A DNA stretch of 64,000 bases, taken from positions 3,087,690 through 3,151,689 of the forward strand of contig NC_063161.1 of assembly GCF_023159225.1 (NCBI RefSeq), written 5' to 3'. Shown piece after piece: positions 1-10,508 of this stretch. Every line of letters starts with the position of its first letter. Position 1 is the first letter of the stretch. The position numbers and the translations under genes were made by a program. The DNA is from Perognathus longimembris pacificus. Lineage: Eukaryota; Chordata; Mammalia; Rodentia; Heteromyidae. The notes beneath the pieces are model-generated. The model did no database searches. It saw nothing but the letters and a program-made list of their open reading frames with translations, and was not told the DNA's origin.

Positions 1-133
1 CGGGGGCCGGCGCTGGGCTGTATCCAGGCGTCTCGGAGGCGGGGGTCCCCCCCCCCACCCCTTCTCCCGCGCAAGGCCACCGCTCGCCTCAGCTACAAAA
101 TGGCGGTGGGCTGTGGCAGCCATTTTGTGGAGC
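1..133 (-). other. Candidate minus-strand splice exon, cut by the window edge
   Basis: On the minus strand a pyrimidine-rich tract ending in tcttcccag lies just before base 133, a good 3' splice site. The exon-like segment that follows has one frame open to the window edge when a single base is borrowed from the previous exon; its first residues read LHKMAATAHRHFVAEASGG. That phase fits the segment at 1886-1950. I do not recognise the peptide and cannot see a donor. It overlaps the inverted YY1-like pair, so it may be regulatory DNA. Chance acceptors are common in this composition. Confidence 0.18.
95..128. promoter_or_regulatory. Inverted pair of YY1-like motifs (10-bp perfect arms)
   Basis: The left arm (95-104, acaaaatggc) is the exact reverse complement of the right arm (119-128), with a 14-bp loop between them. 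Each arm holds an AAAATGGC core, which matches the known YY1 consensus (AAAATGGCGGC), one copy on each strand. This could be a paired factor site or a hairpin. YY1 binding is an inference from the motif alone. Confidence 0.35.
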
Positions 134-1885
134 CTGGGAAGACAAAGGCTTCGGGAACGGAGCGGGGGCGTCGCGGGAAGGGAGGCGAGGAAGAACACCC
201 GCGCTGGAAACAGGGCTCTGCCCCGCACGGAAGCCAAGGATGGCTTGGCCAGAGAGAGGCATGTAGGCAGAACTTTCCAGAACCTTCCTCCCAGCCAAAT
301 TCCCGGCGGAGACTTCCAGACGCCTGGTCACCCCCCTTCCAAGCACTCAGGGGCTCCCGGAGGTCACCCCGCCGTGAGGCATGAGGGTCTCCCGGGCCTG
401 GGGTGCCTCCTGGACTCAAGCCTCCTCTGCCTGGGACCCCCGGGGGCGGGGGGTGGCCTGCAGCCTGGGGGCCCCAGTGCCCAAGAGTGGGGGCCAGGGG
501 TGCCAGGAGCGGGGCAGCCGCCGCCGAGGGGGACGGCACGCAGCTCCGCAGCCCCCGCCGGGGTGGCGCGGGAGCCCGGACTAGCCAGTGCCCACCCGCT
601 CGTGTCCGCACCCGGCTTCCTAGATCTTATTTGGAACCCCAAAGTTCACACAGAGAGCACGGCGGAGGGGGGGGGCACAGGTTCAGCCGCGTGGCCTCCC
701 GCTCCTCACCCCGTCCGTGCAGGATGAGATCCTAAGCGGGGAGCAAGCCCGCCTCCCAGACGGGTAGACTGAGGCCGGAAGGCTGTGGCTGGCTGTGGGG
801 GCCGCAGAGGTGGATGTGGGGGGGGAGGAGGGGGGGAGGAGGGGGGGCTCAGGCCTCTGCAGGAATGAGCTACGCGGAGCCCGAGTGGAACCGGGGTGGC
901 GCCCACCTCATCCCCACGGGGCGGGGTTGCCATGGCGACGTGGAGGCATCGGGGGTGGGGGTCCCGGCCCCTGGGTGGGGGCAGGCCGGCCGTCTGTGGT
1001 GCTCACTCGGGACTTCTCCTGTGTGGGGGGGGGGAGGGGGGAGGGGGCTCCTATAGACGCCCCTGGTGTGAGGTCCGGCGGCACGCTGTTGCACACACAG
1101 CAGCCAGGGGCTCCACCGTATAGCGGGACTCCAGGGTCCGAGGTCCAAGGCTACCTACCACGCGCGGGCCCGGGAAGGGCGCGCCTCTGAGGACACAGCT
1201 CCAGGGTTGTGACCCTGGAGGTCCCAGTCTGCCTATGAAAAGTTGGGGTGTGGGGGGATCACACGGTGAGGCCGGGGCTAGCGGGGTGGAGGTTCAGGGC
1301 CTCTGAGCCTCTTGGACCCCCCCCCCCCATGGTGCCCAGGGGTCTTGGAGAGCTCCCTCACGTCAGCCTCAGGCTCCGGGGTGCCCTGCCCCGTCTCCTC
1401 TCTTCCTCTGCCTCCATCCGGGGGACCTCCTCCTTCTCCCCACACGTCTGGCCCTCTCCCAGGCTCGGGCTCCTCCGTCTACACCGGGACAGGGCTACGA
1501 TCACCCACGTGGGTCTAAGTCTGCACCTTGGGGATTCGGCCGGGCACGGGCGGCCTCTCCGCGTGGCAGGACCCCAGTCCAGGCCGCAGGGCGGCCACGA
1601 CACTGTGGCAGGCCGGTGACACCCCAAGCAACGCCGAGCACCCACGGTCGCTGTCTCTCCCCCCTCCCCCCCCTCGGCCGCCCCGGTCACCCCAGAACCC
1701 TCACGCCTGCCGGGGCTCGGAAGACGGGCCCGGTCCGGTTTCCTGGGTGGACCGGGCACACCCGAGCTGCAGAGGCCGATGGGGGCTGGGCTGAGGTCCG
1801 CACACGCGGTAACCCCGCCCTGCCCGCGTGCGCGCAGACAGACGGGCGGACACGCCTCGCACCCACAGGCACGCGCTGCACTGAC
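134..1885. other. GC-rich unique DNA, no gene recognised
   Basis: This stretch holds runs of G or C, a weak MIR-like 'gactgaggc' remnant near 765 and several long open frames. The frames overlap on both strands and show no recognisable domain, so they look like GC-driven artefacts. I see no clear RNA gene, complete SINE or promoter. Confidence 0.5.
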
Positions 1886-1950
1886 CTGGGCTGGGCTGAC
1901 GGAGCGGGGCCCTGGGGTGCGGGGTGGGCGGCCGAGGACAGTGCTGCCAC
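1886..1950 (-). other. Candidate 65-nt minus-strand internal exon
   Basis: The minus strand shows a branch-like ctaaac and a pyrimidine tract (catctctttcttccag), then a 65-nt open segment, then a donor-like CCCAG|GTCAGTG. In the frame that fits its neighbours it reads VAALSSAAHPAPQGPAPSAQ, an alanine/proline/serine-rich stretch like a disordered region. Its start phase (0) matches the end of the segment at 3262-3377 and its end phase matches the segment at 1-133. No homology is recognised. The alternative is a chance acceptor in CT-rich DNA. Confidence 0.22.
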
Positions 1951-2599
1951 CTGGAAGAAAGAGATGCTGTTTAGGTTTTGGGGTGCAGCTTCGGTGTGCG
2001 CGTGCGCGTGTTACATACCCTTCATCCGTGCCTGCGGACCCTGCCTGGCACAGCAGGGACCTGGGCACGGCTCGGGCTCCACCGGAACCCAGAGCTCGCC
2101 GCAGGAAGCCATCTTGTCCATGTGGCCTTGTGTTCAAACACCAGGCCTCAGACACGGCGGCTCCTTGGGTCCCCTCTCCCTGAGACCCCAGCCAGCAGCA
2201 GAGGAGGGCCGCAAAGAGGCGGATTAGGGGATCAGGGATGCACGTTCCAAGACCGACACCCACAACTGGAAGGCTTCTACCGTTTGCCCTCAGCTACTCG
2301 TTCTGATCTCCGCAGCCCGCACGTTCTAGGCCGCTCTTGCCTGTGGCAGGGCTGGAGCTGGTGAGCACACATCTGAGATCCCTTCCTGCCGACACTCGGT
2401 GAGCACAGAGTGCGGACACGTGGGGCTGGCAAGTGGACCGGCTTCCAGACAGAGCCCGCTGTTGGGCTCTGTTGGGGCCTCTTCTGGGGAGGCCCCCCTG
2501 GGGGGGTCTGGATGTCCTTGGTGTGTGCGGCCAGTCCTGGGACTGTTCTGAAGTCGGGGTCGGCGGGGGGGGGGGGGGGGGAAGGGGGGTTAGGCGCTG

Positions 2600-2795
2600 C
2601 CATGAGCTTCTTTCTGCGGAAGGCCAGTGCTCTACCGCTTTGAGCCACAGCTCCACTTCCGGCTTTTGGGTGGGGAACTGGAGATGAGAGTCCCATGGAC
2701 TTTCCTGTCCAGGCTGGCTTTGAACCGGAATCCTCTGACCTCAGCTTCCTGAGGTGCCGGGATTACAGGCGTGAGCCACAGGCTCCGAGCTGGAT
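2600..2795 (-). mobile_element. Geomyoid dimeric SINE, reverse orientation
   Basis: The copy contains the diagnostic minus-oriented blocks 'gagccacagctccacttc', 'gatgagagtcccatggactt', 'ggctggctttgaaccggaat' and 'gggattacaggcgtgagcca'. It follows a long G run at about 2566-2587. It has no coding capacity and depends on LINE machinery in trans. Confidence 0.85.
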
Positions 2796-3261
2796 GCCCT
2801 GATTTTAGGTAGGAAATCAGAGTTCCAGGAGGGACGCACAGAGCCGTGGCGGCAGGGGCCGGGGCTCCAGGGGATCTGACCCAGGCGGTGGCGTCCCCGG
2901 GAGCTCCGTGAGCCCGGAGGGGCTGCGCGACGGCGAGTGAGGACCCGGCCAGAGCCCAGAGGGTCGGCACGAGGCCAGGCCTCTGGCGGCGGGCGGCGGG
3001 CCAGGACGCCCCGCTACGCACCGGGCCGCCTTCGCCCGGCCCCGCTGGCTGCGCCCCTTCTCCACCCGCCCAGGGCTGGGAGCTGACCTGAAGTGGCCCC
3101 CGCACGCTCCAACCTGGTGGCTCTAAGCTGCCCATGCGGGCGGGGGGGGGGGCTTTGATGAGCCCAGGAGGCCCGGGGGCCCGGTGACCGTGGGGGTCAG
3201 GAGTCTGCGCTGCTGGGCCACACCTGCCGCCACCTCTTAGGGAGTCTCTGGGCCTACTCAC

Positions 3262-3377
3262 CGAAGCCACGGGCACTCTAGGGCTTCCTGTGCACCCCAA
3301 GACTCCACCTGGAGAGCCTCCCAGTGTCCCTGCTGTTCCACAGGTGATGCTCTGGCACGGGGGTGGGGGGGCGCAGC
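3262..3377 (-). other. Candidate 116-nt minus-strand internal exon
   Basis: This is one of the best exon-like segments in the window. Reading the minus strand, a pyrimidine-rich acceptor (catttccttgtgtcttgcag) precedes base 3377, and a near-consensus donor TTCG|GTGAGTAGG follows base 3262. Two frames are open. The one that chains with the segment at 1886-1950 begins CAPPPPCQSITCGTAGTLGG. The other open frame is richer in Glu, Gln and Trp but its chain soon meets a stop. I recognise no family. If real it belongs to a minus-strand gene whose other exons are spread over several kilobases. Confidence 0.27.
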
Positions 3378-3465
3378 CTGCAAGACACAAGGAAATGAAG
3401 GTGTCAGCTGGTAGCCGGGGTCTGTGGGGGGGGCGCCCTCCATCTGTCAGCAGCTCCCACAACCT

Positions 3466-3479
3466 CCTGCAGGGGGCGC
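3466..3479 (+). promoter_or_regulatory. CTCF-like core motif
   Basis: CCTGCAGGGGGCGC agrees with the known CTCF core (CCASYAGRKGGCRS) at 13 of 14 positions; the mismatch is T for A at position 3. It lies about 90 bp from the candidate exon at 3262-3377. Occupancy cannot be judged from sequence. Confidence 0.4.
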
Positions 3480-5632
3480 TGCGGCCCAGGAGCTTCCCCG
3501 GCGGTGAGGACCCTAGACAGCTCCAAGCCAAACCCCGGGCAGTCCAGCCCGGGACCAGCCCCGCCTGGTGCCACGCCTGACGCCCCACGGGAAGTGTTCC
3601 ACGGTCCACCCAGGCGTGGAACGCCACCCGATAGCGTGGTGTGAGAAGTGCCCTTAGGACTTGGGGTCTCTCCCAAGGGGGAGCGGTTGGTCACGGCGGA
3701 CCGGGGTGGGGGTGCGAAGGGTGAGGACGACCCTCAGGCTCCGCCACCTCCCCTCCTCCCCAGGTCCTCGGGGCCACGGATCCCTTTCCACCTCCAGGGG
3801 CCATGGACGCGGCGTGGCCGGCCAGGCTGCCCAGGCCTCTGGGACCCCTCTTGCCGTGGGCTGGACAGTGGGGAGCGCCACTCCACAGGTGCCCCTCACA
3901 GCACCGTCTCTAGCCTCCTTGAGGTCCAGTGCAGGCTCCCCACAGATGGACCCGGGCCCCCTCCAGCCTGCTCCCCATCTCTGGAGACTGCTAAAATGGG
4001 GCCTCTGCCGACAGAATTGGGGACCTCGGGGAAGGGTGGGTGTGCCTGGCTCGGCCTTCAGCAACCGGGTCTTTCCTCCTCAGAGGAGGAGGCAGAGGGG
4101 AGCGTGACCGGGTCTGTGGCCATGCCAGGCCCTAAGTGATGGCCTCAAGGTCACACTGCCCTTGCCCGGAGCCCCCTCCTACCTGCAGCACGGGCCAAAC
4201 AAGATGCCACCTTTGGGCCCAGGGTGCACGACCCCCTACTTAGTAAGAGCGGCTCCGCCCGCCGGCCACCGGCCGGGGGACCCACCGCACGAGGCCCCGT
4301 CACCTCTGGGCCGGGGTGGGACTCTGTGGCCTGCCCGGGAAAAGACCCACACGGCACAGGGGCTGCAGGGCAGGCACCTGCTGGAGCTCACATCAGTGCA
4401 TCGCGTGGGGACCCCCGGCGCCCACACACCCAGACAGACTTCGCTGCTCGTGGACCGGGGTCGGGGAGGCAGACAGGTAAGGCGAGTTCACGGTGGAGCT
4501 CTGCCCCGTAGAGAAGAGACGAGGTCCATGGACCTCCACCCTGGGTACCCCGGGAGTGCAGCTTCCACGGCGTCGGGTGTGTGGAGCTCTGGCTTTAGGG
4601 CAGGGGTGGATCTGAAGGCTGAGACTCCATCCTTGAAGCTCCAAGACAGTGGTCCAGGTCCACCCAGGAGCCAGGACCCCAGTCACGTCGGAACCCCGGA
4701 ATGCAGTACTGGGACGGGGGCTGCCTCTGGGTTCAGAGCTGCACAGACTCCTACCCTCAACAAGCAGTCGCTCCCCTAGCCTTCCATGCCTTTCCCTCCT
4801 TCAACCACGAAACAGCAAAGCTCCCGGCCTCCGCATGGCAGGTGGGGGGCGCCCCCCCACCCCCTCCCCCCGCCCCCCGCCCCCGCCCATCTCCTCACTC
4901 CCAGTTCTAGTCCCAGGGTTCCTGGTGGACAAAGGGTGTGTTATCACCCCCGAGCTCCTTCGCGGGTCAGCCTGGCCACCCCCGTCCCCACAGTGGCCAC
5001 TCGTGAACAGGTCATCCCAGGCCATGTTCGTGAACTGCGGCCCACCGGGGCTGCCATTCCATCTGCGAGACCCACCGCCCTGGCGCAGTGGGGTTCCGTG
5101 GGCCTCTTTTCTACAAATGGCCGCCTCTAGCCTGGGTCTGGGCGACCGGGTGGACGCCGTCGAGCGCAGGCTGCGGGCCGGAGGCTCTGGGCCCCAACTG
5201 GGCCCCCTCTACCTCCTCACGCAGAGCTGCATGGGGGCCTGTCCCCCCTTCGCCGTGGGTACCAAGTCCCCAGAAGGCCCAGAGTCCTGCCCTGTCCACC
5301 TTTGTCCCGTTCGAGTGTTCCCAGAGAGGTCTCGGGCGGGCGGGCCGTCCCCCCGCGAGGCGAGGTACACAGAAAACCCTTTGATGAACGCGGGGAAATC
5401 CCACGGAAGGCCCAAGGGCAGCCCAAAGGCGGGAGGGAGCCCCGGACGGCCTGGAGAAGCCGAAGGTGCAGCCGTACCCGCCAGGCCCTGCATCGGCGGG
5501 GCCGGGACTCTGGTGTGGTCAGCGAGGACAGGCCAGCCCTGGGCACCGGTCAAGCAGGGCCAAGCAGAACCCTCCGGGCTGGGCCTCTCCAAGCACTGCC
5601 CCCCCCCATCCCATCCTGCTCATTTCTTAAGC
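3480..5632. other. GC-rich unique DNA, no gene recognised
   Basis: The stretch contains a strong plus-strand acceptor-like tract (gtctttcctcctcag, AG at 4082-4083) and a plus donor-like GACAG|GTAAGG at about 4475/4476. The segment between them has early stops in all three frames, so at most it could be a non-coding or terminal exon. A C-rich run lies near 4850-4890. I see no intact repeat or gene. Confidence 0.4.
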
Positions 5633-5980
5633 AGAAATGGGGTTCGAAGTCAGGGTCTTGCTTGAAGGAGAAGTGCGCTACCACGCGAGCCGCACCGCCA
5701 GCTCCTTTGGCGCCGGTTCTTTTTCAGGTAAGCTCTCCAGACCACCCTTGGCCCACGGCTGGACTCAGACCACTGCCCGCCCTCCCTCCCTCCCTCCCTC
5801 CCTCCCTCCCTCCCTCCCTCCCCCGTGAGCTGTGATAACAGGCACACACCCTCACGGGCGGGTTCTCCGCTGAGATGAGCTCTAACTTCGTTCCCAGGTT
5901 GGCCCTTGAGTTCCCATCTCCTGATCTCTGCCTCTGCGGTCGATGGGATTACAGGTGTGAGCCGCGACACCCCGCCGAGT
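5633..5980 (-). mobile_element. Old geomyoid SINE, reverse orientation, split by a CCCT microsatellite
   Basis: Degenerate blocks 'gtgcgctaccacgcgagccg' near 5677 and 'gatgggattacaggtgtgag' near 5943 match the two ends of the family seen elsewhere here. The middle is expanded by (CCCT)n at 5779-5823. The divergence suggests an older insertion. Confidence 0.65.
5779..5823. repeat. (CCCT)n microsatellite
   Basis: About eleven tandem CCCT units lie inside the old SINE. The G-rich strand (AGGG)n could form a G-quadruplex. Confidence 0.95.
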
Positions 5981-6030
5981 CCCCCTTTGCTATCTCAGGA
6001 GGGGGGGGCCATGGACACGACTGCAGGACA

Positions 6031-6059
6031 CGGCGGACACGGCGGACACGGCGGCGGCA
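6031..6059. repeat. Short 9-bp tandem repeat
   Basis: Three copies of ggacacggc are followed by ggcggc. One frame continues open through about 6120 with residues GVNKKLTAGRSHLPNVKFIV and then a GTGAGC donor-like site. The acceptor side lacks a pyrimidine tract, so I do not call an exon. Confidence 0.7.
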
Positions 6060-6369
6060 GGGGTGAACAAGAAGCTGACCGCCGGCCGCTCACACCTCCC
6101 GAATGTCAAGTTCATCGTGGGTGAGCCCCAGCTGGACGACACAGTCACCTGCGTCCCCACCGGGGGGGGGGGTCACAGATGACACGGGTACCCCTCTCAG
6201 TAGGCTGACGGGTCCCGGTTCTGGCACAGTGAAAAGGCTGGGTCCCGGTGCGCTCAGAGATGCCGATTCCAGAGATGCCTGGGGACGTGGCCAGGGCTGG
6301 ACCCGGCGGCCATGCTGGGCCTCGTGGAGCCCCCCATCACCTCTGCCCCCTCTAAAGAGCCAAGGGCAC

Positions 6370-6690
6370 CCCGGCGGCCGGCGCGGCCCTTCCCGCCCCC
6401 CGCGCACCTCCGTCCGCGGGAAGACTCGCGTGAGGACTCGAGGGGGCGAGTCTCTCTCTCCGCCTCTTCTTTCCCTTGCTGCTCGCTCGGCGACGTTCTG
6501 AGAAACTGAGGCCGGAGCAGGCCGCGGCGCAGGCTCCATCCTGCGCCCTGGAGCGACCGGCCCGGGTACGGGGACTGCGCCGTGTCCGCCCGCCCTGGGC
6601 ACGCGTGGCCCCGCACGCCAGCGCCCCTGGTGGGCCGCACGCGCGTCCACGGCGCTTGGACGCCCGGACGAGCTGGAAGGGAAAGACCGT
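6370..6690 (-). promoter_or_regulatory. Small CpG-rich block with a minus-strand acceptor-like tract
   Basis: CpG is locally frequent. On the minus strand a strong acceptor-like tract (gacggtctttcccttccag) ends just before base 6672 and all three frames stay open for a long way beyond it. No donor stands out; GGAG|GTGCGC near 6408 is possible. It may be a small CpG island or a GC-rich exon, and I cannot choose. Confidence 0.25.
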
Positions 6691-7027
6691 CAGCACACGG
6701 CCCTGTGCCCCGGCCAGCGACGGGCCTTGCAGTGTGTGTGCGTGTAAGGTGGATTCTATAGACACCAGAGCCCTGCTTCAGACGAGGGGACCCGCGCGCT
6801 GTCAATCACAGGACACAGAAAGCCAAGAAGCGAAGGCCGGGGCCCGAGGGCTGTGGTGAAGCAAGGAAGGGCGGGCGAGGGGGGTGCACGGTGGGTTAGG
6901 CTGCCAGGAAGGAGCCTCTCTTAGGGGAGGGCCAACAGCCAGCCCGCCTGCCTTCCTGGTCAGGACTGCGGCCTGAGCTCAGGCCCGAGGCGCCGTCCCT
7001 GAGCTCTCCCGCTCAAGGCTGGGGGTC

Positions 7028-7152
7028 CTCCACCACTGAAGCCACGGCGCCACGTTCAGCTTCTCGGGGGTTAGCTGTGCCAAGAGGAGTGGTATGGACT
7101 TGTCTGGATGGGCCGGCTGCCAACCCTCAGGCCTCAGCCTCCCGAGGTGCGG
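7028..7152 (-). mobile_element. Degenerate geomyoid SINE fragment, reverse orientation
   Basis: The order of blocks (ccactgaagccacggcgcca, a gttagctgtgccaagag middle, ggatgggccggctgccaacc, cctcaggcctcagcctcccg) follows the family at high divergence. Confidence 0.5.
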
Positions 7153-7350
7153 GAAGGGGTCCGAGCTCCCGGCCCCCCGGCATCTTCACAGGTATTCTGG
7201 AGCTGGGAGGAGCCGGGCCCTGCGAGGTCACCCCAGATGACAGATGCCACGGCTCAGAACAGAGCAGAGCTTTGTCTGGCCACCGCGCTTGCCCAGGGCC
7301 CCGCTCCAGGAAATGGAGTGGAGCCTGGGCGCTGGGCAGTCCCTGCCGAT

Positions 7351-7385
7351 CTCCCTCCCTCCCTCCCTCCCTCCCTCCCTCCCTC
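7351..7385. repeat. (CCCT)n microsatellite
   Basis: Eight to nine perfect CCCT units, a second CCCT tract 1.6 kb from the first. Confidence 0.95.
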
Positions 7386-7642
7386 GCAGTGGGTCTCCAG
7401 GACACAGGGGATTGAGAGGGAGGGGCAGCGGAGGCAGCCAGAGGAGCTGGCGTGCCTCGCCATAAATCACCACGGCACGCTTCATAATTATCTGGGCACT
7501 TAAGCTCCTCTGTCTTGTCTTCCCCCTTTCCCTTGGGAAATTTCCTTCATTTCCTGCATTACCCCAGTCTCCTCTACGTCTAAATCAAGCCCGGGCCAGG
7601 TTGCAGCCTGCCACTGACACCAGATCCCGCGGCCTACTTCCG

Positions 7643-7696
7643 GCATGTGTGCACGTGTGTGCATGTGTGCGTGCGTGCGTGCGTGCGTGCGCGCAC
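7643..7696. repeat. (GTGC/GT)n alternating purine-pyrimidine repeat
   Basis: A gtgtgcacgtgtgtgcatgtg stretch grades into (GTGC)n. Alternating purine-pyrimidine DNA of this kind is Z-DNA-prone. Confidence 0.9.
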
Positions 7697-7928
7697 AAGG
7701 AGGTGGCCACCACCCTGCCCAGTGCAGAAGCTCAACAAGCCACCGCGCCTGCCCGTGAGCTCCGGGGGTCTGTGGGGGAGGGGAGGGCGGGGCAACCCAG
7801 TGGGGGGCGGAGTCGGGCCCCTGGCCACACCCAGGGAAGGACCACCGCGCCTGCCATCCGTCCTCCCGCCACGCAGGGGCTCTAGTACACAGGACTCTTG
7901 TATCTCCAACCAGCCACCCAAAACCCAG

Positions 7929-8018
7929 AAGCGGAGCTGGGGCTCAAGGGGTAGAGTGCCATCCTTGAGCAGAACGCTCAGGGACAGCATCCAGGCCCTG
8001 AGTTCAAGCCCCAGGGCT
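7929..8018 (+). mobile_element. 3' half of a geomyoid SINE, forward orientation
   Basis: The diagnostic blocks are 'gctggggctcaaggggtaga', 'gagcagaacgctcagggaca' and 'gccctgagttcaagccccag'. The left arm is missing. The tail has become a CA/CG repeat at about 8022-8072. Confidence 0.8.
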
Positions 8019-8021
8019 GGC

Positions 8022-8072
8022 GTACGTGCGCGCACACGCGCACGCACACGCACGCACGCACACGCACCACAC
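8022..8072. repeat. (CACG/CA)n repeat derived from the SINE tail
   Basis: Alternating cgcacacgcacgcacg units directly follow the SINE 3' end, a usual origin for microsatellites in this window. Confidence 0.9.
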
Positions 8073-8907
8073 ACGGGCTGCTGGCGCATGTGCTCTGTGT
8101 GGCTGCTGCCCGGGGGCCCTTCCAGCTGCCAGCTGCAATCCTGTGCCCTCCTGAGAGCGCCCCTCCTGCCGTTCCTGCCGTTCCTGCCCCCGGGCGGGGG
8201 CCCGGGTTCACTCGTGAGCTGCGGTGGCAGTCCCAGGCTGCCTGCCATCCTCTGACTCCCGTACAAACCCTGGGGGTCAGAGTCCCTGCCCCCCCCGTCC
8301 CCCCCCCCCCGACACAGGAGGAACCCAAGGCCGTGCAAGGCAAAGCACGCTTCCCAGACCCCCAGGCGGAGCCTGCGGCTGGGTGGGAAGGCCCGGGCCT
8401 GGGGCTCACTGGGGAGGGAACGGAGAACAGCAGGCAGGAGCTCCCGTCCAGAATCCACGGGGCCACCGGTAACCCCCGTGGCTCCCGGCGGCGGTGGCGG
8501 CGGTGCAGGCTGGGCTGGGGGAACGGATGAGCCGGCTTGGGGGGGGGTGGGGGGTGGATCAAGCTGCATTTCATCTTCTGCCCACCTTGCTGCCCCCCCC
8601 GGCCACTCCCTGGGGGCTTTCCACAGCCCTGTGGCCTGTGGGCTCCGTCCCAGGCACAGGCCGGCTCCACTCGCTGCTGCCACGGCCAAGTCTTTGGGCG
8701 CCCAGGATATGGGGGGGGTGGAGGGGGGCAGCGGGCACGGCTGCCCAGGCCACCCCGGGAGGCAGGCCTTCCGTGCCGGGTGCCACGGCCCCAGGGGGCT
8801 CTCGGCCTGTCACACAAGAATCCCCGTCACGACCCACGACACCTTCCCCTCACAGGCCTCTCTAGAAACAAACAGAAACCCAGGCCTTGGTGCTGCTCCA
8901 CCTTCTC

Positions 8908-8910
<3 letters not shown>
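8073..8910. other. GC-rich unique DNA, no gene recognised
   Basis: C runs at about 8286-8312 and G runs near 8537-8553 and 8710-8730 dominate. Several open frames cross on both strands without a recognisable domain. Confidence 0.5.

Positions 8911-8948
<38 letters not shown>
8911..8948. repeat. (CT)n microsatellite
   Basis: About seventeen CT dinucleotides preceded by a ccttctcctctcc pyrimidine tract. It mimics a very strong polypyrimidine tract on the plus strand and can form triplex DNA. Confidence 0.95.
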
Positions 8949-8950
<2 letters not shown>

Positions 8951-8984
8951 CACAAGGAACTCAAGAAACATGGGACCCTCTCAC

Positions 8985-9040
8985 AGGTGGGCCAACTGAG
9001 GCACGGAGAAATGAAGGGCTTAGCCAAAGTGCCTGGCCGG
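8985..9040 (+). mobile_element. MIR fragment
   Basis: 'gtgggccaactgaggcacgg' and the following 'agaaatgaagggcttagcca' follow the conserved MIR core (aaactgaggc...gagaggttaagtaacttgcc). Confidence 0.6.
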
Positions 9041-9546
9041 GAAGGCGGCTCCCGGCCCGGGGTTCCGGGGTGCATCCACAGCTGCTGCTCTTGGGTGAGG
9101 ACGGAGGGAGCCTGCCGGTGCCAGGAGCAGCCCCGGTGCCATCCCGAGCTGGGGAGCTACAGCCCCCCCACAGCCCTGGTGGAGAGGGGCCGGGCCGGGC
9201 GGGCTCTGACTCCGGGGTTCCCTGGCACAGACCAAGGGGTGCTCGGTGAATGCGCGAAGAGCCCCTTGGGGAGGCCGTGGACCCCAGGGGCGGCGGGCCT
9301 TCAGGAAAGCAGGCTCCTCTAATGGAAACCAGTCAGCAGGAAAGCCGCCCCCCCACCCCCGCCCCGGTTTCCATGGGGACGGGAGGGGAGGCGGAGCTCT
9401 GGCATGGCTGCGGCAGCAGATGTGGCTGCGCAGGGCCGGGGGCGGGGCCTGGCAGGCCTGGGGCTGGACGGGGGCTGGCGGCGGGGGGGGGGGGGGCGGG
9501 GAGCGGAGAGGGGGGACTGCGGCCCCAGCCCCGTCCCCAGCCTCAC

Positions 9547-9619
9547 ACCGCCCCGTCTGAACCGCACGTAGCGGTGTCTTGTCACGGCGGCTGCCTCTCC
9601 TGAGGGTGCCCCCCGTTTG
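9547..9619 (-). other. Candidate 73-nt minus-strand internal exon
   Basis: The minus strand shows acceptor gtgcccttcctgccctcag before base 9619 and donor GGCGGT|GTGAGG after base 9547. Read from its first base it starts QTGGTLRRGSRRDKTPLRAV and ends with one spare base, which is the phase needed by the segment at 3262-3377. I recognise no family. The composition is basic and disordered-like, and a chance match is quite possible. Confidence 0.18.
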
Positions 9620-10369
9620 CTGAGGGCAGGAAGGGCACACACCTGTGAGCCCCCCACCCCCGGCCGCCCCGTGGGCACTAGGCCTTTGGGGACACGGGAT
9701 GCGAGGGGCCACCCCGGGACGGCACGGTGGCCCCCCGAGCCGGGGCCTTGGGGCTTTAGGTGCGGGGCCCGCGGTGAGGGTTGGTTGTGCCCGCCACGCC
9801 GGGGCTGCACTGCGGGGGCTCCCATCCCGTGTGTCAGGGCCCTGCAGAAAGGGGGACCCGGGGCTGCTCTCGTGTGCAGAGGGGCATTGAACTGTGGGCT
9901 CGGGGGCAGGTGCCCCTCGACCCGGGCCACCCAGACGGCTGGCCGGGGTGTCTCCGAAGCCTCCCCTGCCCACGGCCCCGACGCGGTCCCCGTCTGTCCC
10001 CTTGACCTGTCCCCACACGACCTGGTGCCGGCTCCGGATTCAGCACGGGAGCCCGTGTGGCCTCTGCCCGCCGGCGGGGACTCGGGGGGGAGGGGGCCTC
10101 GGCGAAGCCGCGGGGGGTCGCGCCACCTCCCGGTCCCCACGGGCGGGGCCTTGTGCCGGCAGGCGCCCTACAGCCTCCGACGGCCCAGAGCCGCCAATCC
10201 CAGGCGTCGGGTGACGGCCGCCGCCCGGCCAGGCCCAGTCCTCAGCGGCCTAAGCCGCGGGACTCGCCGCCCGCCCGGCCCCGGGAGGGGGTCAGCCTCC
10301 GTCTTCCCGTCCCGTCCCTCAGTGCCACGGGGGGGAAGATCCGGGCTGGGGCACGCTGCCCCCCCCGCG

Positions 10370-10425
10370 GTGTGACCCTCGGGAAGCTCCTCGGCGTCTC
10401 TGAGCTTCAGCTTCGCCACATCCCC
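10370..10425 (-). mobile_element. MIR fragment
   Basis: 'gtgtgaccctcgggaagctc' followed by 'tctctgagcttcagcttcgc' matches the reverse-oriented MIR core (tgtgaccttgggcaagtcac...tctctgagcctcagtttcc). Confidence 0.6.
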
Positions 10426-10478
10426 CCCCCCCCCCCCCCGGCCTCCGGGTGGGAATTTCCTTCCGCCCCGTGCACCCG

Positions 10479-10508
10479 GCACGGCACCGGCACCGGCACC
10501 GGCACCGG
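10479..10508. repeat. (GGCACC)n hexanucleotide repeat
   Basis: Five near-perfect 6-bp units. Confidence 0.9.

Noticed and set aside
4084..4475. Plus-strand exon between a strong acceptor (4083) and a GTAAGG donor
   Set aside because: All three frames meet a stop within about 18 codons, so it cannot be an internal coding exon.
6031..6124. A short exon reading GVNKKLTAGRSHLPNVKFIV with a GTGAGC donor
   Set aside because: The left side has no pyrimidine tract before an AG, the start lies in a 9-bp tandem repeat, and no family is recognised.
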